From positions 868,001 through 932,000 of the forward strand of contig NZ_CP039740.1 of the NCBI RefSeq assembly GCF_005153485.1: DNA of 64,000 nt, written 5' to 3'. A model generated the notes under the pieces. It saw only the letters and a list, made by a program, of their open reading frames with translations, was not told where the DNA came from and ran no database searches. Positions within the stretch are counted from its first letter, which is position 1. Every line of letters starts with the position of its first letter. The stretch is from Pseudolabrys sp. FHR47. Lineage in GTDB: Bacteria > Pseudomonadota > Alphaproteobacteria > Rhizobiales > Xanthobacteraceae. Position numbers and translations under genes: made by a program. Of the stretch, positions 10,795-19,647 are shown piece after piece.

Positions 10795-13469
10795 ATGTCG
10801 AGCGACGAGACACAACGAGCTTCACCCGATGCGTTGCTGGCCCTCGCCCAGAAAGAGGGCCGGGGCCGGCTGAAGATATTTCTGGGCGCTGCTCCCGGGG
10901 TCGGCAAGACTTTCGCCATGCTCACCGCCGCGCACAGCGAGCGGGCGGGGGGCGCGACGTCGTCGCCGGTCTGGTCGAGACGCACGGGCGGCGCGAGACC
11001 GAGCAACTGGTCACAGGCCTCGACGTGCTGCCGCGCAAATCCATCGTCTACCGCAATCAGATGATGCGCGAGTTCGACCTCGATGCGGCGCTGGCACGAC
11101 GGCCGGGTTTGCTGCTGGTCGACGAATATGCCCATACCAATGTGCCGGGCAGCCGCCACCCCAAACGCTGGCAGGATATCGATGAGCTGTTGAATGCCGG
11201 CATCGATGTCTGGACGACGCTGAACATTCAGCATCTCGAAAGCCTCAACGACGTCGTTCAGAAGATCAGCAAGGTCCGTGTGCGCGAGACGGTGCCGGAT
11301 ACCGTGTTCGACAAGGCCGACGAAGTCGTGCTGGTCGATTTTCCGCCGGACGAACTGCTCAAGCGCCTCGCCGAAGGCAAGGTCTATGTGCAGGAGACCG
11401 CTGCGCGTGCAGTCGAGAACTTCTTCAAGCCGCAAAACCTGACGGCACTACGCGAACTGGCGCTGCGGCGCGCCGCCGAGCGCGTCGATGCGGCACTCGT
11501 CGAGCGCATGCAAGCCCAGGCGATCGAGGGGCCTTGGGCGGCGGGCGAGCGCATTCTGGTCTGCATCGGACCAGACCCCAATTCGCCGACTGTGGTGCGT
11601 GCGGCCAAGCGCCTCGCCGACCTCATGGATGCGCCGTGGATCGCGGTGACCGTGGAACGGCCGGGATCGGTGCTCGACAATGCGGCGCGGGCGCGCCTTG
11701 ATGAGGCGATGACGCTGGCGCAGAGCCTGGGCGCTGAGACGCAGACGCTGACCGGCGCCGATCTGCCGGCCGAGTTGTTGCGCTTCGCCAAGTTCGAGAA
11801 CGTCACGCAGATCGTCGTCGGCCGTTCTCATGGCGGTTTTCTCGGAGAGTTGCTGCGTCGGTCGCTGCCGCACGAGCTGCTGCGCCGGGCGCAGGATATA
11901 GCCATCCATCTTGTGACGCGAGAGGGTGAGGCGCCGGTAAGGGCGAAGCGTGTCTGGCGCTGGCTGCCACCTCGTCCTCTGCATTTCGTATATGCCGCGC
12001 TGGCCGTCATGGTGGCGCTCGGTGCGGGCAAGATCATCACGCAAATCACGCCACTGCCCAACCTGTCGATGATCTTCATGCTGGCGGTTCTGTTTTCTGC
12101 CATCAATTTCGGCATACTGCCGGCCATCTTCGCGTCGCTGCTGTCTTTCGGCTTTTACAATTTCTTCTTCATCGAGCCGCGCTACACTTTCACCATCGCC
12201 GAGCCTTACGAGCTTCTGGCGCTGGTCATCTTCCTGGTCGTTGCCGTGGTGTCCTCCGCCATGGCCGGGCGATTGCGCGAGCAGGCGCGCATTGCCGCCA
12301 CGCGCATGCGGGCCATGCGCCGGCTCTATGAGTTCACCCGGCGGATGTCGGGTCTGGCGACGCAGGATGCGCTCGCTGAGGGTGCTGCGAGCGAAATCCA
12401 CGCCGGGCTCGGGCGGGCGGTGGTGGTGTTGTTCGCACAAGATGATGATCTAGTGCTGACCGCGGCGTGGCCGCCGGAGGACGAACTCGATGCGGCGGCG
12501 ATGACGGCGGCGCGCTGGGCGTTCAACCATGTCGAGCCGGCTGGCGCCGACACCGGGACGCTGCCGACCGTGCCGTGGTACTTCGTGCCGCTGCACATCG
12601 GCGAGCGGAAGTTGGGCGTCATTGGCGTGGCGCGGGAGACGGGCGCGGCGGCTTTGGACTCCGAGGCGAAAGCATTGCTCAATACATTGTCGGAGCAAAC
12701 GGCGGCGGCGCTCGATCGTGCCGCGCTGGCACGCGAGATGGTGAGTGCGAAGACGGCGACCGAAACCGAACGGGTGCGCAACACGCTGCTGGCATCGATC
12801 TCGCACGATTTCCGTACGCCGTTGTCGTCGATACTCGGTTCGGCCACCAGTCTCATTGACTATGGCGACAGGCTCGATGACGCGGCGAAGAAGGATTTGC
12901 TTGGGGGCATCAGGCAGGAGGCCGAGGGACTCGACGAAATGGTGCGCAACCTGCTCGCTATTACGCGGATCGATGCGGGCGCGCTGGAATTGCGGCGTGA
13001 CTGGATCGACCTGCGCGAGATCGTCGAACGCGTCGTCGGGGCTGCGCGCCGGCGCGGTGCCGCGCAAGCCATAGCTGCCGACCTCCCGGCTGACCTGCCG
13101 CTGGTGCGCGCCGACGCCACCCTGGTGGAGCAGGCGATCGGCAATGTCATTGCCAATGCCACTGTGCATACGCCTGTCGGTACGCACGTCGCGATCGACG
13201 GCGCCGGCACCGGCGATGCGGTGACGTTGCGTGTCACCGACAACGGTCCGGGAATCGCGCCTGAAGCGCTCGTGCACATCTTCGACAAATTCGTGATTGG
13301 CGATGAGCACGGCATGGCGCATGGTGACGGCCGGCAGAGCACCGGCCTCGGCCTCGCTATTGCCAAAGGCATCATGGAGGCGCATGGCGGTTCGATCGCG
13401 GCCGAGAATTCGCCAGGCGGCGGCGCGCGTTTCACTTTGACATTTCCGCGCGAGAGCGAGGCGGCATGA
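10795..13469 (+). pseudogene. kdpD: Osmosensitive K+ channel sensor kinase KdpD, interrupted by a one-base frameshift
   Basis: KdpD senses low potassium or turgor and phosphorylates KdpE. Read across a shift at the six-G run 10947-10952, the product has the KdpD N-domain (Walker A GAAPGVGKT, then VETHGR and SRHPKRWQD), a Usp-like domain (ILVCIGPDPNSP), a four-helix DUF4118 membrane region, a GAF-like part, the H-box SISHDFRTP and an ATPase domain ending near GGGARFTLTFP. Adding one G restores GRDVVAGLVETHGR and aligns without a gap to E. coli KdpD. As written, the first frame stops at 11062-11064 after 89 residues; the rest is open from about 11025. It may be a true mutation, a sequencing error, or slippage at the G run. 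kdpE overlaps the stop (ATGA). Confidence 0.9.
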
Positions 13470-14155
13470 GCGCCAAAACGTCGGTACTGGTGGTCGATGA
13501 CGAGGCGGCGATCCTGCGTTTCCTCAAGCCGGCGCTCGAGGCCAACGACTACGACATGGACAGCGCCGGGACGGTCGCCGAGGCGGTCAAGCGCATCGCC
13601 GGGCGGCCGCCGGACATCGTGTTGCTCGATCTCGGCCTGCCGGACGGCGACGGCAAGGACGTGATCCGCCGGGTCCGCGAATGGTCGGACGTGCCGATCA
13701 TCGTTTTGTCGGCGCGCGAGCGTGAGGCGGAGAAGATCGATTCGCTCGATCTCGGCGCCGACGATTACGTCAACAAGCCGTTCACCGTCGGCGAGTTGAT
13801 GGCGCGCATGCGCGCGGCGCTGCGCCATCGCATGCAGCGCCAGGCGGAAGTGCCGGTGTTGCGCGTCGGCGATCTGGAGGTCGATGCCGTGCGCCATCGT
13901 GTGACGCGCGCCGGCGCGGAACTCAAGCTGACGCCGAAGGAGTTCGAGCTCCTGTCATTCCTGGCGCGGCACGCCGGGCGGGTGCTCACGCACAAACAGA
14001 TTTTATCGGCGGTATGGGGTCCGGCGCATACGGAAGATACGCAGTACCTGCGTGTCTATGTCGGCCAGTTGCGGCAGAAGGTCGAGGCGCAACCCAACGA
14101 TCCGCGCATTATACTTACGGAGCCAGGGATTGGGTATCGTGTGGCGGAAGGGTGA
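13466..14155 (+). CDS. kdpE: Response regulator KdpE
   Basis: 229-residue OmpR/PhoB-type regulator that activates kdpFABC when phosphorylated by KdpD. The receiver domain has the acidic pair in VVDDE, the phospho-acceptor Asp in LLDLGLPDGDG (about residue 54), and the Lys in VNKPF. The C-terminal winged helix shows LTPKEFELLSFLARHAGRVLTH. It starts inside the kdpD stop codon (ATGA). Because kdpD is frameshifted, signalling from the cognate kinase may be lost while KdpE remains intact. Confidence 0.96.
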   Translation: MSAKTSVLVVDDEAAILRFLKPALEANDYDMDSAGTVAEAVKRIAGRPPDIVLLDLGLPDGDGKDVIRRVREWSDVPIIVLSAREREAEKIDSLDLGADDYVNKPFTVGELMARMRAALRHRMQRQAEVPVLRVGDLEVDAVRHRVTRAGAELKLTPKEFELLSFLARHAGRVLTHKQILSAVWGPAHTEDTQYLRVYVGQLRQKVEAQPNDPRIILTEPGIGYRVAEG

Positions 14156-14297
14156 TCCCCAGCGCCGCCGCCAAGGCTGTTTCGCGCATCGAAAAAGAAC
14201 ATGAAACGTCACGGCCGATGGCGCCGCTTTGCTACCAAGGCAGGTAAGCCCAAAGCCGCGTGCAAAGCAGCGTGCAAGACAGCGTGAAGGACCGACG

Positions 14298-14753
14298 ATG
14301 CATTTCGACGAAGAACGGCTGAAGCTCACCCATCTGCTTCACGCGCTGCTGATCGACTACTGGCATGACGTCGATACCAACTGGGGCCGCAACGCGCCGG
14401 ACTACTATACGGAAGACGCCAGATTCGTCGGCTCTCTCACCAGCTATGAGGGCCGCGAAAAGATCCGCGCCTTCTACAAGTGGCGCGAGGATCGCGGCGA
14501 CCGCACGGTCGTGCACTCCGTGATCAATTTTCAGGCGTTCTTCGACGGCGGTCCTGACAAGGCAACCTGCCACTGGTTCATGATGCTCTACGCGGCCGAC
14601 GGCAAGCCGGTGCTGCCGACGCATCCGCCGATCCAGATCGCCTACATGACCGACCACCTGATCAAGACGGCGGACGGCTGGAAGGTGACCTACCGCAAGT
14701 TCGATCCGCTGTTCGAAGGCGGCACGCCGCCGACCAATCCGGTGCTCAAGTAA
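14298..14753 (+). CDS. NTF2-like (SnoaL-type) nuclear-transport-factor fold protein
   Basis: 151-residue protein resembling the SnoaL/NTF2 family, a cone-shaped fold used by small isomerases, hydratases and ring-hydroxylating dioxygenase beta subunits. Visible parts are YYTEDARFVG, YEGREKIRAFYKWR and a C-terminal DHLIKTADGWKVTYRKFDPLF. The ATG at 14298 is preferred over upstream in-frame starts because the Arg/Lys-rich lead (14229-14297) looks untranslated and GAAGGACC precedes the ATG. Function unknown. It ends just before a palindromic repeat and converges with the IclR regulator. Confidence 0.7.
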   Translation: MHFDEERLKLTHLLHALLIDYWHDVDTNWGRNAPDYYTEDARFVGSLTSYEGREKIRAFYKWREDRGDRTVVHSVINFQAFFDGGPDKATCHWFMMLYAADGKPVLPTHPPIQIAYMTDHLIKTADGWKVTYRKFDPLFEGGTPPTNPVLK

Positions 14754-14760
14754 TCCGGCA

Positions 14761-14826
14761 GCATGATCCCGAAAAAGCCTGCTCCCCAACCTGATGGGGG
14801 CAGCAGGTTTTCGGAAAAGATCATGC
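14761..14826. repeat. Long palindromic repeat between convergent genes
   Basis: Nested complementary arms: GCATGATC with GATCATGC, CCGAAAA with TTTTCGG, and CCTGCT with AGCAGG around a GGGG-rich loop. Motifs of this GATCATGC/TTTTCGG type recur widely in Bradyrhizobium-like genomes. Placed between two gene ends, it can also serve as a bidirectional hairpin. Confidence 0.85.
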
Positions 14827-14841
14827 TCAAACAAAAATCGC

Positions 14842-15783
14842 TCAAATATTGACGTCGTATTCCCGGCGCGCGGTGGCGTCGAGATGCGGGCGGTCGCTGA
14901 TGAAGGCGAGCGCGTGCTCGATATTGAGTCGCGTCTCGATCAGCGGCTTCAGGATCGTCTTTTTGACGTCCTTCTGCGGCACCGATGAGGTGAAGAAGCT
15001 CACCGACATCACGGCGGCGACCTTGTCCTTCTCCATCAGCGGCACGGCGAAGGTCGTCATGCGCGCTGGCTCGGTGCGTGGATCGCGCATGGCATAACCG
15101 GCACTGCGCGCGCGCTTGAGGTGCTGGCGGAACGCGGCTTCTTCCTTGGCGCCGAATTCGCACGGAATTTGCTTGCGCAGGCGTGCGATGTGGCGCTCGC
15201 GCTCGTCGTCGCCGCAGAACGCCATATAGGCGCGGCCCATCGCGAAGCGGAACAGGTCGGGTCGCTTGCCGAGCACCGTGTTGGTGTGAACGACCGGGCT
15301 GATGGTGCCGGTCCAGTACACGATCTCGATGGCGTCGCCGTCGATGACGCCGAGGCCGATCGGCCATTTGATCTGCCGCGTCAGGCCGATCGACAGTGGC
15401 CGCGCGATTTCGATGACGCGCGGAACGCCGCCATAGCCGGCCGACAGTTCGAGCACCTTCTGGGTGACGCGATAGCCGCCGCACATGTTGTCGCGGACGA
15501 CGTAGCCTTCGTGCATCAAGGTCTCGAGAATGCGCACGATGGTAGGACGCGGGATTTTGGTCGCGGCATAAATCGAATTGACCGTGACGATCGACTTCTC
15601 GTTCGCCACCTTCAGCACATTGAGGGCGCGGCACACGGCGTTGACCGGCGGATAGGAGCGGTCGAGCGGATTGGTGTGGCCGCGGCGCGAATTGGTGCGG
15701 CAGTGGATGGTGGACGGCACCAGGGCGGGCATGGCCTTGCCGACCGGCTCGACCTCCGTGAGGCTGCGAACGATCTTATTCAC
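14842..15783 (-). CDS. IclR family transcriptional regulator
   Basis: 313 residues, GTG start. The N-terminal winged helix-turn-helix is in VNAVCRALNVLKVANE through IPRPTIVRILETLMHEGY, and the C-terminal effector-binding domain carries MGRAYMAF and AVPLMEKDKVAAVMSVSFF. An unusual 45-residue lead precedes the DNA-binding domain, so a later start is possible. IclR proteins commonly control aromatic or organic-acid catabolism. The gene diverges from the cupin–SDR–TctCBA–ADH cluster, whose expression it probably controls in response to the imported acid. Confidence 0.9.
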   Translation of the reverse strand: MNKIVRSLTEVEPVGKAMPALVPSTIHCRTNSRRGHTNPLDRSYPPVNAVCRALNVLKVANEKSIVTVNSIYAATKIPRPTIVRILETLMHEGYVVRDNMCGGYRVTQKVLELSAGYGGVPRVIEIARPLSIGLTRQIKWPIGLGVIDGDAIEIVYWTGTISPVVHTNTVLGKRPDLFRFAMGRAYMAFCGDDERERHIARLRKQIPCEFGAKEEAAFRQHLKRARSAGYAMRDPRTEPARMTTFAVPLMEKDKVAAVMSVSFFTSSVPQKDVKKTILKPLIETRLNIEHALAFISDRPHLDATARREYDVNI

Positions 15784-16068
15784 CTTGGGCTCCCTCGATC
15801 GGCGGTGTCGCGACTGTTCCGACAGGCGGAATTGCGGCGGATTTTGACGAATTATACCTGGACCATCCGTGCAACATAGGCCTGCCCGCCGGCAGATCGG
15901 TCCGAGGCGGACCCCATTTCATTACCCGAAATTCGACGGGATTGCGCTGCCGGATCGGGGGCCGCTGCCGCATAGTCAGGCACACGCGCGGCGCAGCCAT
16001 GCGCGCCGGGCCGTCTATGGCCGCGCCCTCCGTCGGCGCTCATTCATGCGCATCAAAGGACAAGGACG
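15784..16068. promoter_or_regulatory. Divergent control region between the IclR gene and the cupin operon
   Basis: 285 bases with no convincing gene. It must hold promoters in both directions. AT-rich stretches occur around TTTTGACGAATTATACC (about 15841-15857), where a -10-like TTATAC is visible. An IclR operator is expected here, but I cannot point to one palindrome with confidence. Confidence 0.4.
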
Positions 16069-16998
16069 ATGAGCGGATTGTCGAGGCGATTGGCCTCCAA
16101 GTCGGTGTTCTCCGAGCAGGAACCGCAGGAAACCGGCAAGGATGGCCTTGCCAGAACCTGGATCACCCGTGGCGGCAACTTCGCCGTCTGCGTCTCGGAG
16201 GTGAAGCCGGGCGCGGTGCTGGCGCGGGACGACAATCCGGAAGAGTACATGGTCATCCTGCCGCCGGGCGGCGCGTCGATCACCATCGACGCGGGCGGTG
16301 AGAAGGTGGAGGCGGAACCGGAGTCCCTGACCATTGTTCCGCCCGGCGCGAGCCGGGTGGTGGCGCGCAGCGCCGGCAAGGTGGCGCGGATTTTCTCGAA
16401 GGCTTCGGCCGACATCATGGCGCTCGCCGTCAACAAGGACACCTATGCCGACGGCGCGCCGGAACTGGCAAAGCCCGACCTGTGGCCGGCGCCGGTCGGC
16501 GGCTTCAAGCTGCGCCATTATCCGCTGGCGCAATATCTCGACCCGAAAGGCGACCGTATCCAGCCGCGCTGTTTCCGCTCGACCAATATGATGGTCAATT
16601 TGTTCGGCCAGTTCTTCACGCGCCGGCCGACCAATTCGCTCAGCCCGCACTGGCACGACGACTTCGAGCAGGGCTCGCTCTGCTTTGAGGGCACCTGGGT
16701 GCACCACCTGCGTTACAACTGGGGTGCGGATATGAGCACCTGGGTGCCGGATGATCATGCGGAGATGGCAACGCCTTCGCTGGTGGTCATTCCGGCCTTC
16801 GCCATCCACACCAGCCGCTGCATCGGCAAGGACGGTCCTTCGAGTTCGCTCTATGACATCTTCTGCCCGCCGCGCATGGACTTCGCGTCGAAGAAAGGCT
16901 TCGTGATCAACGAAGACGAATACCCGCTGCCCGTCGTCGAGGGCGAGCAGAAGGTCAAGACCGGCGGCACACTGCTGAGCTGGCAGAAGCCGGGCTGA
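16069..16998 (+). CDS. Bicupin domain protein of unknown function
   Basis: 309 residues with two cupin-like beta-barrel halves. The first (about 35-125) lacks obvious metal ligands. The second has a HWHDDFEQG segment near residue 195, matching the HxH...E metal motif, and a later histidine in AFAIHTSR. Metal-dependent isomerases, lyases and dioxygenases share this fold. It is the first gene of a probable operon with an SDR and a tripartite tricarboxylate transporter, so a role in converting the imported acid is likely. The exact reaction is not recognisable. Confidence 0.7.
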   Translation: MSGLSRRLASKSVFSEQEPQETGKDGLARTWITRGGNFAVCVSEVKPGAVLARDDNPEEYMVILPPGGASITIDAGGEKVEAEPESLTIVPPGASRVVARSAGKVARIFSKASADIMALAVNKDTYADGAPELAKPDLWPAPVGGFKLRHYPLAQYLDPKGDRIQPRCFRSTNMMVNLFGQFFTRRPTNSLSPHWHDDFEQGSLCFEGTWVHHLRYNWGADMSTWVPDDHAEMATPSLVVIPAFAIHTSRCIGKDGPSSSLYDIFCPPRMDFASKKGFVINEDEYPLPVVEGEQKVKTGGTLLSWQKPG

Positions 16999-17057
16999 TC
17001 CCGAAATCGGGCCCCACGGCCGCGCACCCATATTGGAATTCGAAAGACAGAGGTCTC

Positions 17058-17810
17058 ATGCAGCAGGTTGTCATCGTTACCGGCGCGAGCAGCGGCATTG
17101 GCGCCGCCACCGCGCGCATGCTGGGCGCCGCCGGCGCCCATGTCGTCGTCAATTACAACAGCTCGAAGGAACTGGCCGACGGCGTCGTCGGCGACATCGT
17201 CAAGGCCGGCGGCAAGGGTATCGCCGTCAAGGCCAATATGGGCGTTGAGGCCGATATCGTCCGGATGTTCGAGGAAACGGACAAGGCGTTCGGGCGGCTG
17301 ACCGGCCTCGTTAACAATGCCGGGGTCAACGGCCCGCAGCATCGCACTGCCGACACCTACGATTTCAAGGAGGCGATGGATATCTTCGCCGTCAACGCGG
17401 TCGGCGTGCTGATCTGCTGTCGCGAGGGCATCAAGCGCATGTCCACCAAATTCGGCGGCAAGGGCGGCGCGATCGTCAACATCTCCTCCATCGGCGCGCT
17501 CACCGGTTCGCCGGGACGCTTCACCCATTACGCCGGCTCCAAGGCCGCGGTCGACACCATGACCAAGGGTCTGGCTGTCGAGGTGGCGCGAGATGGCGTC
17601 CGCATTAATTCAATCCGTCCGGGCATGATTGACACGCCGATTCACGCCAAGGCCGGGCAGGCGGACCGGGTTGCGGAATTCGCCGCCAAGAACCCGCTCG
17701 GTCGCGCTGGCCGGCCGGAGGAAGTGGCCGAAGCCGTCATCTGGTTGCTGTCGGACAAGGCCTCGCTCGTGACGGGCGCCGTGCTCGATGTGATGGGTGC
17801 CCAGCGCTAA
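17058..17810 (+). CDS. SDR family NAD(P)-dependent oxidoreductase
   Basis: 250-residue classical short-chain dehydrogenase. The Rossmann motif TGASSGIG is at residues 8-15, NNAG follows in the middle, catalytic Ser is in NISSIGAL, and Tyr and Lys are in YAGSK near residue 156. The C-terminal RPGMIDTP is typical. It resembles 3-oxoacyl-ACP-reductase/glucose-dehydrogenase-like SDRs. It lies between the bicupin and TctC, so it probably oxidises or reduces a hydroxyl/keto group of the cluster's substrate; the substrate is unknown. Confidence 0.88.
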   Translation: MQQVVIVTGASSGIGAATARMLGAAGAHVVVNYNSSKELADGVVGDIVKAGGKGIAVKANMGVEADIVRMFEETDKAFGRLTGLVNNAGVNGPQHRTADTYDFKEAMDIFAVNAVGVLICCREGIKRMSTKFGGKGGAIVNISSIGALTGSPGRFTHYAGSKAAVDTMTKGLAVEVARDGVRINSIRPGMIDTPIHAKAGQADRVAEFAAKNPLGRAGRPEEVAEAVIWLLSDKASLVTGAVLDVMGAQR

Positions 17811-17976
17811 GGGGCGACGGGCGGGCTCTCCCGGCCCCCTGTTTCATTGTCCGAAACTGGGCGTCTGTCCGGTGGGCCGAGACCGAAATTTCTCTAGCAT
17901 CCCGGCATTCGGCAAGTCCCAACGCGGGCGACGACAAGTCCGCGATCGTGCGAAAGACCCAAAGGGAGAGACGACG

Positions 17977-18963
17977 ATGAATCGAACTTCGGAAACCCGT
18001 CCGCTGCGGAGCCTGGCCGTTGCCGCCGTAATCGCCGTTGCGACCGTTGCGGGTGGCACCGCCTCGGCCCAGCAATATCCCGCCAAGAACATCACCGCGA
18101 TCGTGCCGTTTGCTGCCGGTGGCGGCGCCGACACGCAAACGCGCATCTGGGGCGCGGCGATCGCGCCGATCATCGGCCACCGTATCATCGTCGAGAACAA
18201 TGGTGCCGCCGCCGGCATCCCCGGCACCAAGCAGGGCATCGCTGCCGAGCCGGACGGCTATACGGTGCTGATGGGCGTCGCCTCGACCATCGCCATCAAT
18301 CCCTTCAGCAACAAGGCGGCCGACTACAAGCCGCTCGAAGATCTTCAGGCCGTCGCCATGATCGGCTACACGCCCTACGTCCTCGTGGTGGCGAACAATC
18401 TCAACATCAAGTCCTTTCCGGAGCTGATGAAGTACGGCAAGGAAAACCCCGGCAAGCTGACTTATGCGAGCTGGACCAGTGTCGGCGATCTTGCGCGTCG
18501 CGGCCTCGAGCTGCGCTCGGGTCTCGCCATGACGCTCGTGCCGTACAAGGGTTCGGTGGACGCCATCAACGACGTCGTCGCGGGACGCGCTTCGGCCACC
18601 ATCGCCGACTCAGGGTCGATCATGCCGTTCATCAAGTCGGGTGCCGTGACGCCGATCGCGATCACCACGCCGCAAAAGTCGTCGTCGCTGCCGAACGTGC
18701 CGACAATCGACAAGCTCGGCGTCAACGACTACATCATCGATTCCTGGGTCGCGATGTTCGTGCCGAAGAAGACGCCGAAGGCCATCGTCGAGTATCTCAA
18801 CGCCAGATCGCGCGAGGCGCTCAAGACCAAGGCCGTGCAGGACCGCTACGCAGAAGTCGCGATCGAGTATCTCGACTACAGTGCCGACGAAACGCAGGCC
18901 TTCATGGAGCGCCAGACCAAGAGCTGGAAGACTCTCATCGAGCAGGTCAACGCCAAGAAGTAA
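17977..18963 (+). CDS. Tripartite tricarboxylate transporter substrate-binding protein (TctC/Bug family)
   Basis: 328-residue periplasmic solute receptor. The start at ATG 17977, after an AAGGGAGAG ribosome site, gives a clean Sec signal peptide ending near ASA-QQ at residue 31. Bug-family blocks are VPFAAGGGADTQTR, IVENNGAAAGIPGTKQG and VPYKGSVDAINDVVAGR. Such proteins bind carboxylic acids and deliver them to TctAB. It is followed by the two membrane subunits, making a complete TTT system. Ligand unknown. Confidence 0.92.
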   Translation: MNRTSETRPLRSLAVAAVIAVATVAGGTASAQQYPAKNITAIVPFAAGGGADTQTRIWGAAIAPIIGHRIIVENNGAAAGIPGTKQGIAAEPDGYTVLMGVASTIAINPFSNKAADYKPLEDLQAVAMIGYTPYVLVVANNLNIKSFPELMKYGKENPGKLTYASWTSVGDLARRGLELRSGLAMTLVPYKGSVDAINDVVAGRASATIADSGSIMPFIKSGAVTPIAITTPQKSSSLPNVPTIDKLGVNDYIIDSWVAMFVPKKTPKAIVEYLNARSREALKTKAVQDRYAEVAIEYLDYSADETQAFMERQTKSWKTLIEQVNAKK

Positions 18964-19002
18964 GCGGCGCGGCGGGGCGCCGTCCGCAATCGGGGTTTAA
19001 GC

Positions 19003-19647
19003 GTGACATCGCATCACACCAAGCCGCAGCAGACAGTCGTCCCGCGTTTTGAGCGGGTCGACGTGATCGGAGGCGCGCTGATGGTCTTCATCGCCGCCTT
19101 GATCTGGTTCGGCGCGAGCGCCCTCGACGGCGGCACGCTGGTCCGGATCGGTTCCGGCGCACTGCCGCGGGGCCTGGCCGTTCTTCTGTTCGTGGCCGGT
19201 GCCGCCGTTCTCGTTCAGGGCTTGCTGCAGGGCAACGACCGGGCCGAGCGCGTCTATCTGGCGGTTCGTCCGTCGGCGATCGTGCTCGCCGCCATCGTGC
19301 TGTTCGGCCTTTTCATTCGTGGCGGCAATTTCGGCCTGTTCTCGACGCCGCAGCTCGGTCTGATAATCGTCGGTCCGCTGACGGTGTTCATCGCCGGCAG
19401 TGCGACGCCGGAAATGGATTTGAAGAGCCTGATCGTGTTGTCCTTCGGCCTGACCGCCGCGATGCTGCTGATCTTCATGGACCTGCTCAGCGTCACCATC
19501 CCGGTGTTTCCGAAGTTCATCCAGGACCCGCTGACCTTCGCGATCGGTATCGACGCGCTGGTGCGGATTGCCTACGTCGCCTATGCGGCGATCGCGGCGG
19601 TGCTGTACGTCTTCTTCTTCGGTCTGCCGGAGATGCGGCGTGGCTGA
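19003..19647 (+). CDS. Tripartite tricarboxylate transporter small membrane subunit (TctB)
   Basis: 214 residues, GTG start, with about four membrane helices (for example VIGGALMVFIAALIWFGASA and LIVLSFGLTAAMLLIFMDLL). This size and the position between TctC and TctA identify the TctB subunit, which supports the large permease. The next gene overlaps it by eight bases. Confidence 0.85.
   Translation: MTSHHTKPQQTVVPRFERVDVIGGALMVFIAALIWFGASALDGGTLVRIGSGALPRGLAVLLFVAGAAVLVQGLLQGNDRAERVYLAVRPSAIVLAAIVLFGLFIRGGNFGLFSTPQLGLIIVGPLTVFIAGSATPEMDLKSLIVLSFGLTAAMLLIFMDLLSVTIPVFPKFIQDPLTFAIGIDALVRIAYVAYAAIAAVLYVFFFGLPEMRRG

Noticed and set aside
10947..11064. Programmed frameshifting as the normal way to make KdpD
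   Set aside because: Kept only as a possibility: no slippery heptamer plus stimulator is evident, and KdpD homologues do not need a shift.
15121..15879. Plus-strand frame opposite the IclR gene
   Set aside because: Shadow; the IclR gene has clear helix-turn-helix and effector domains.
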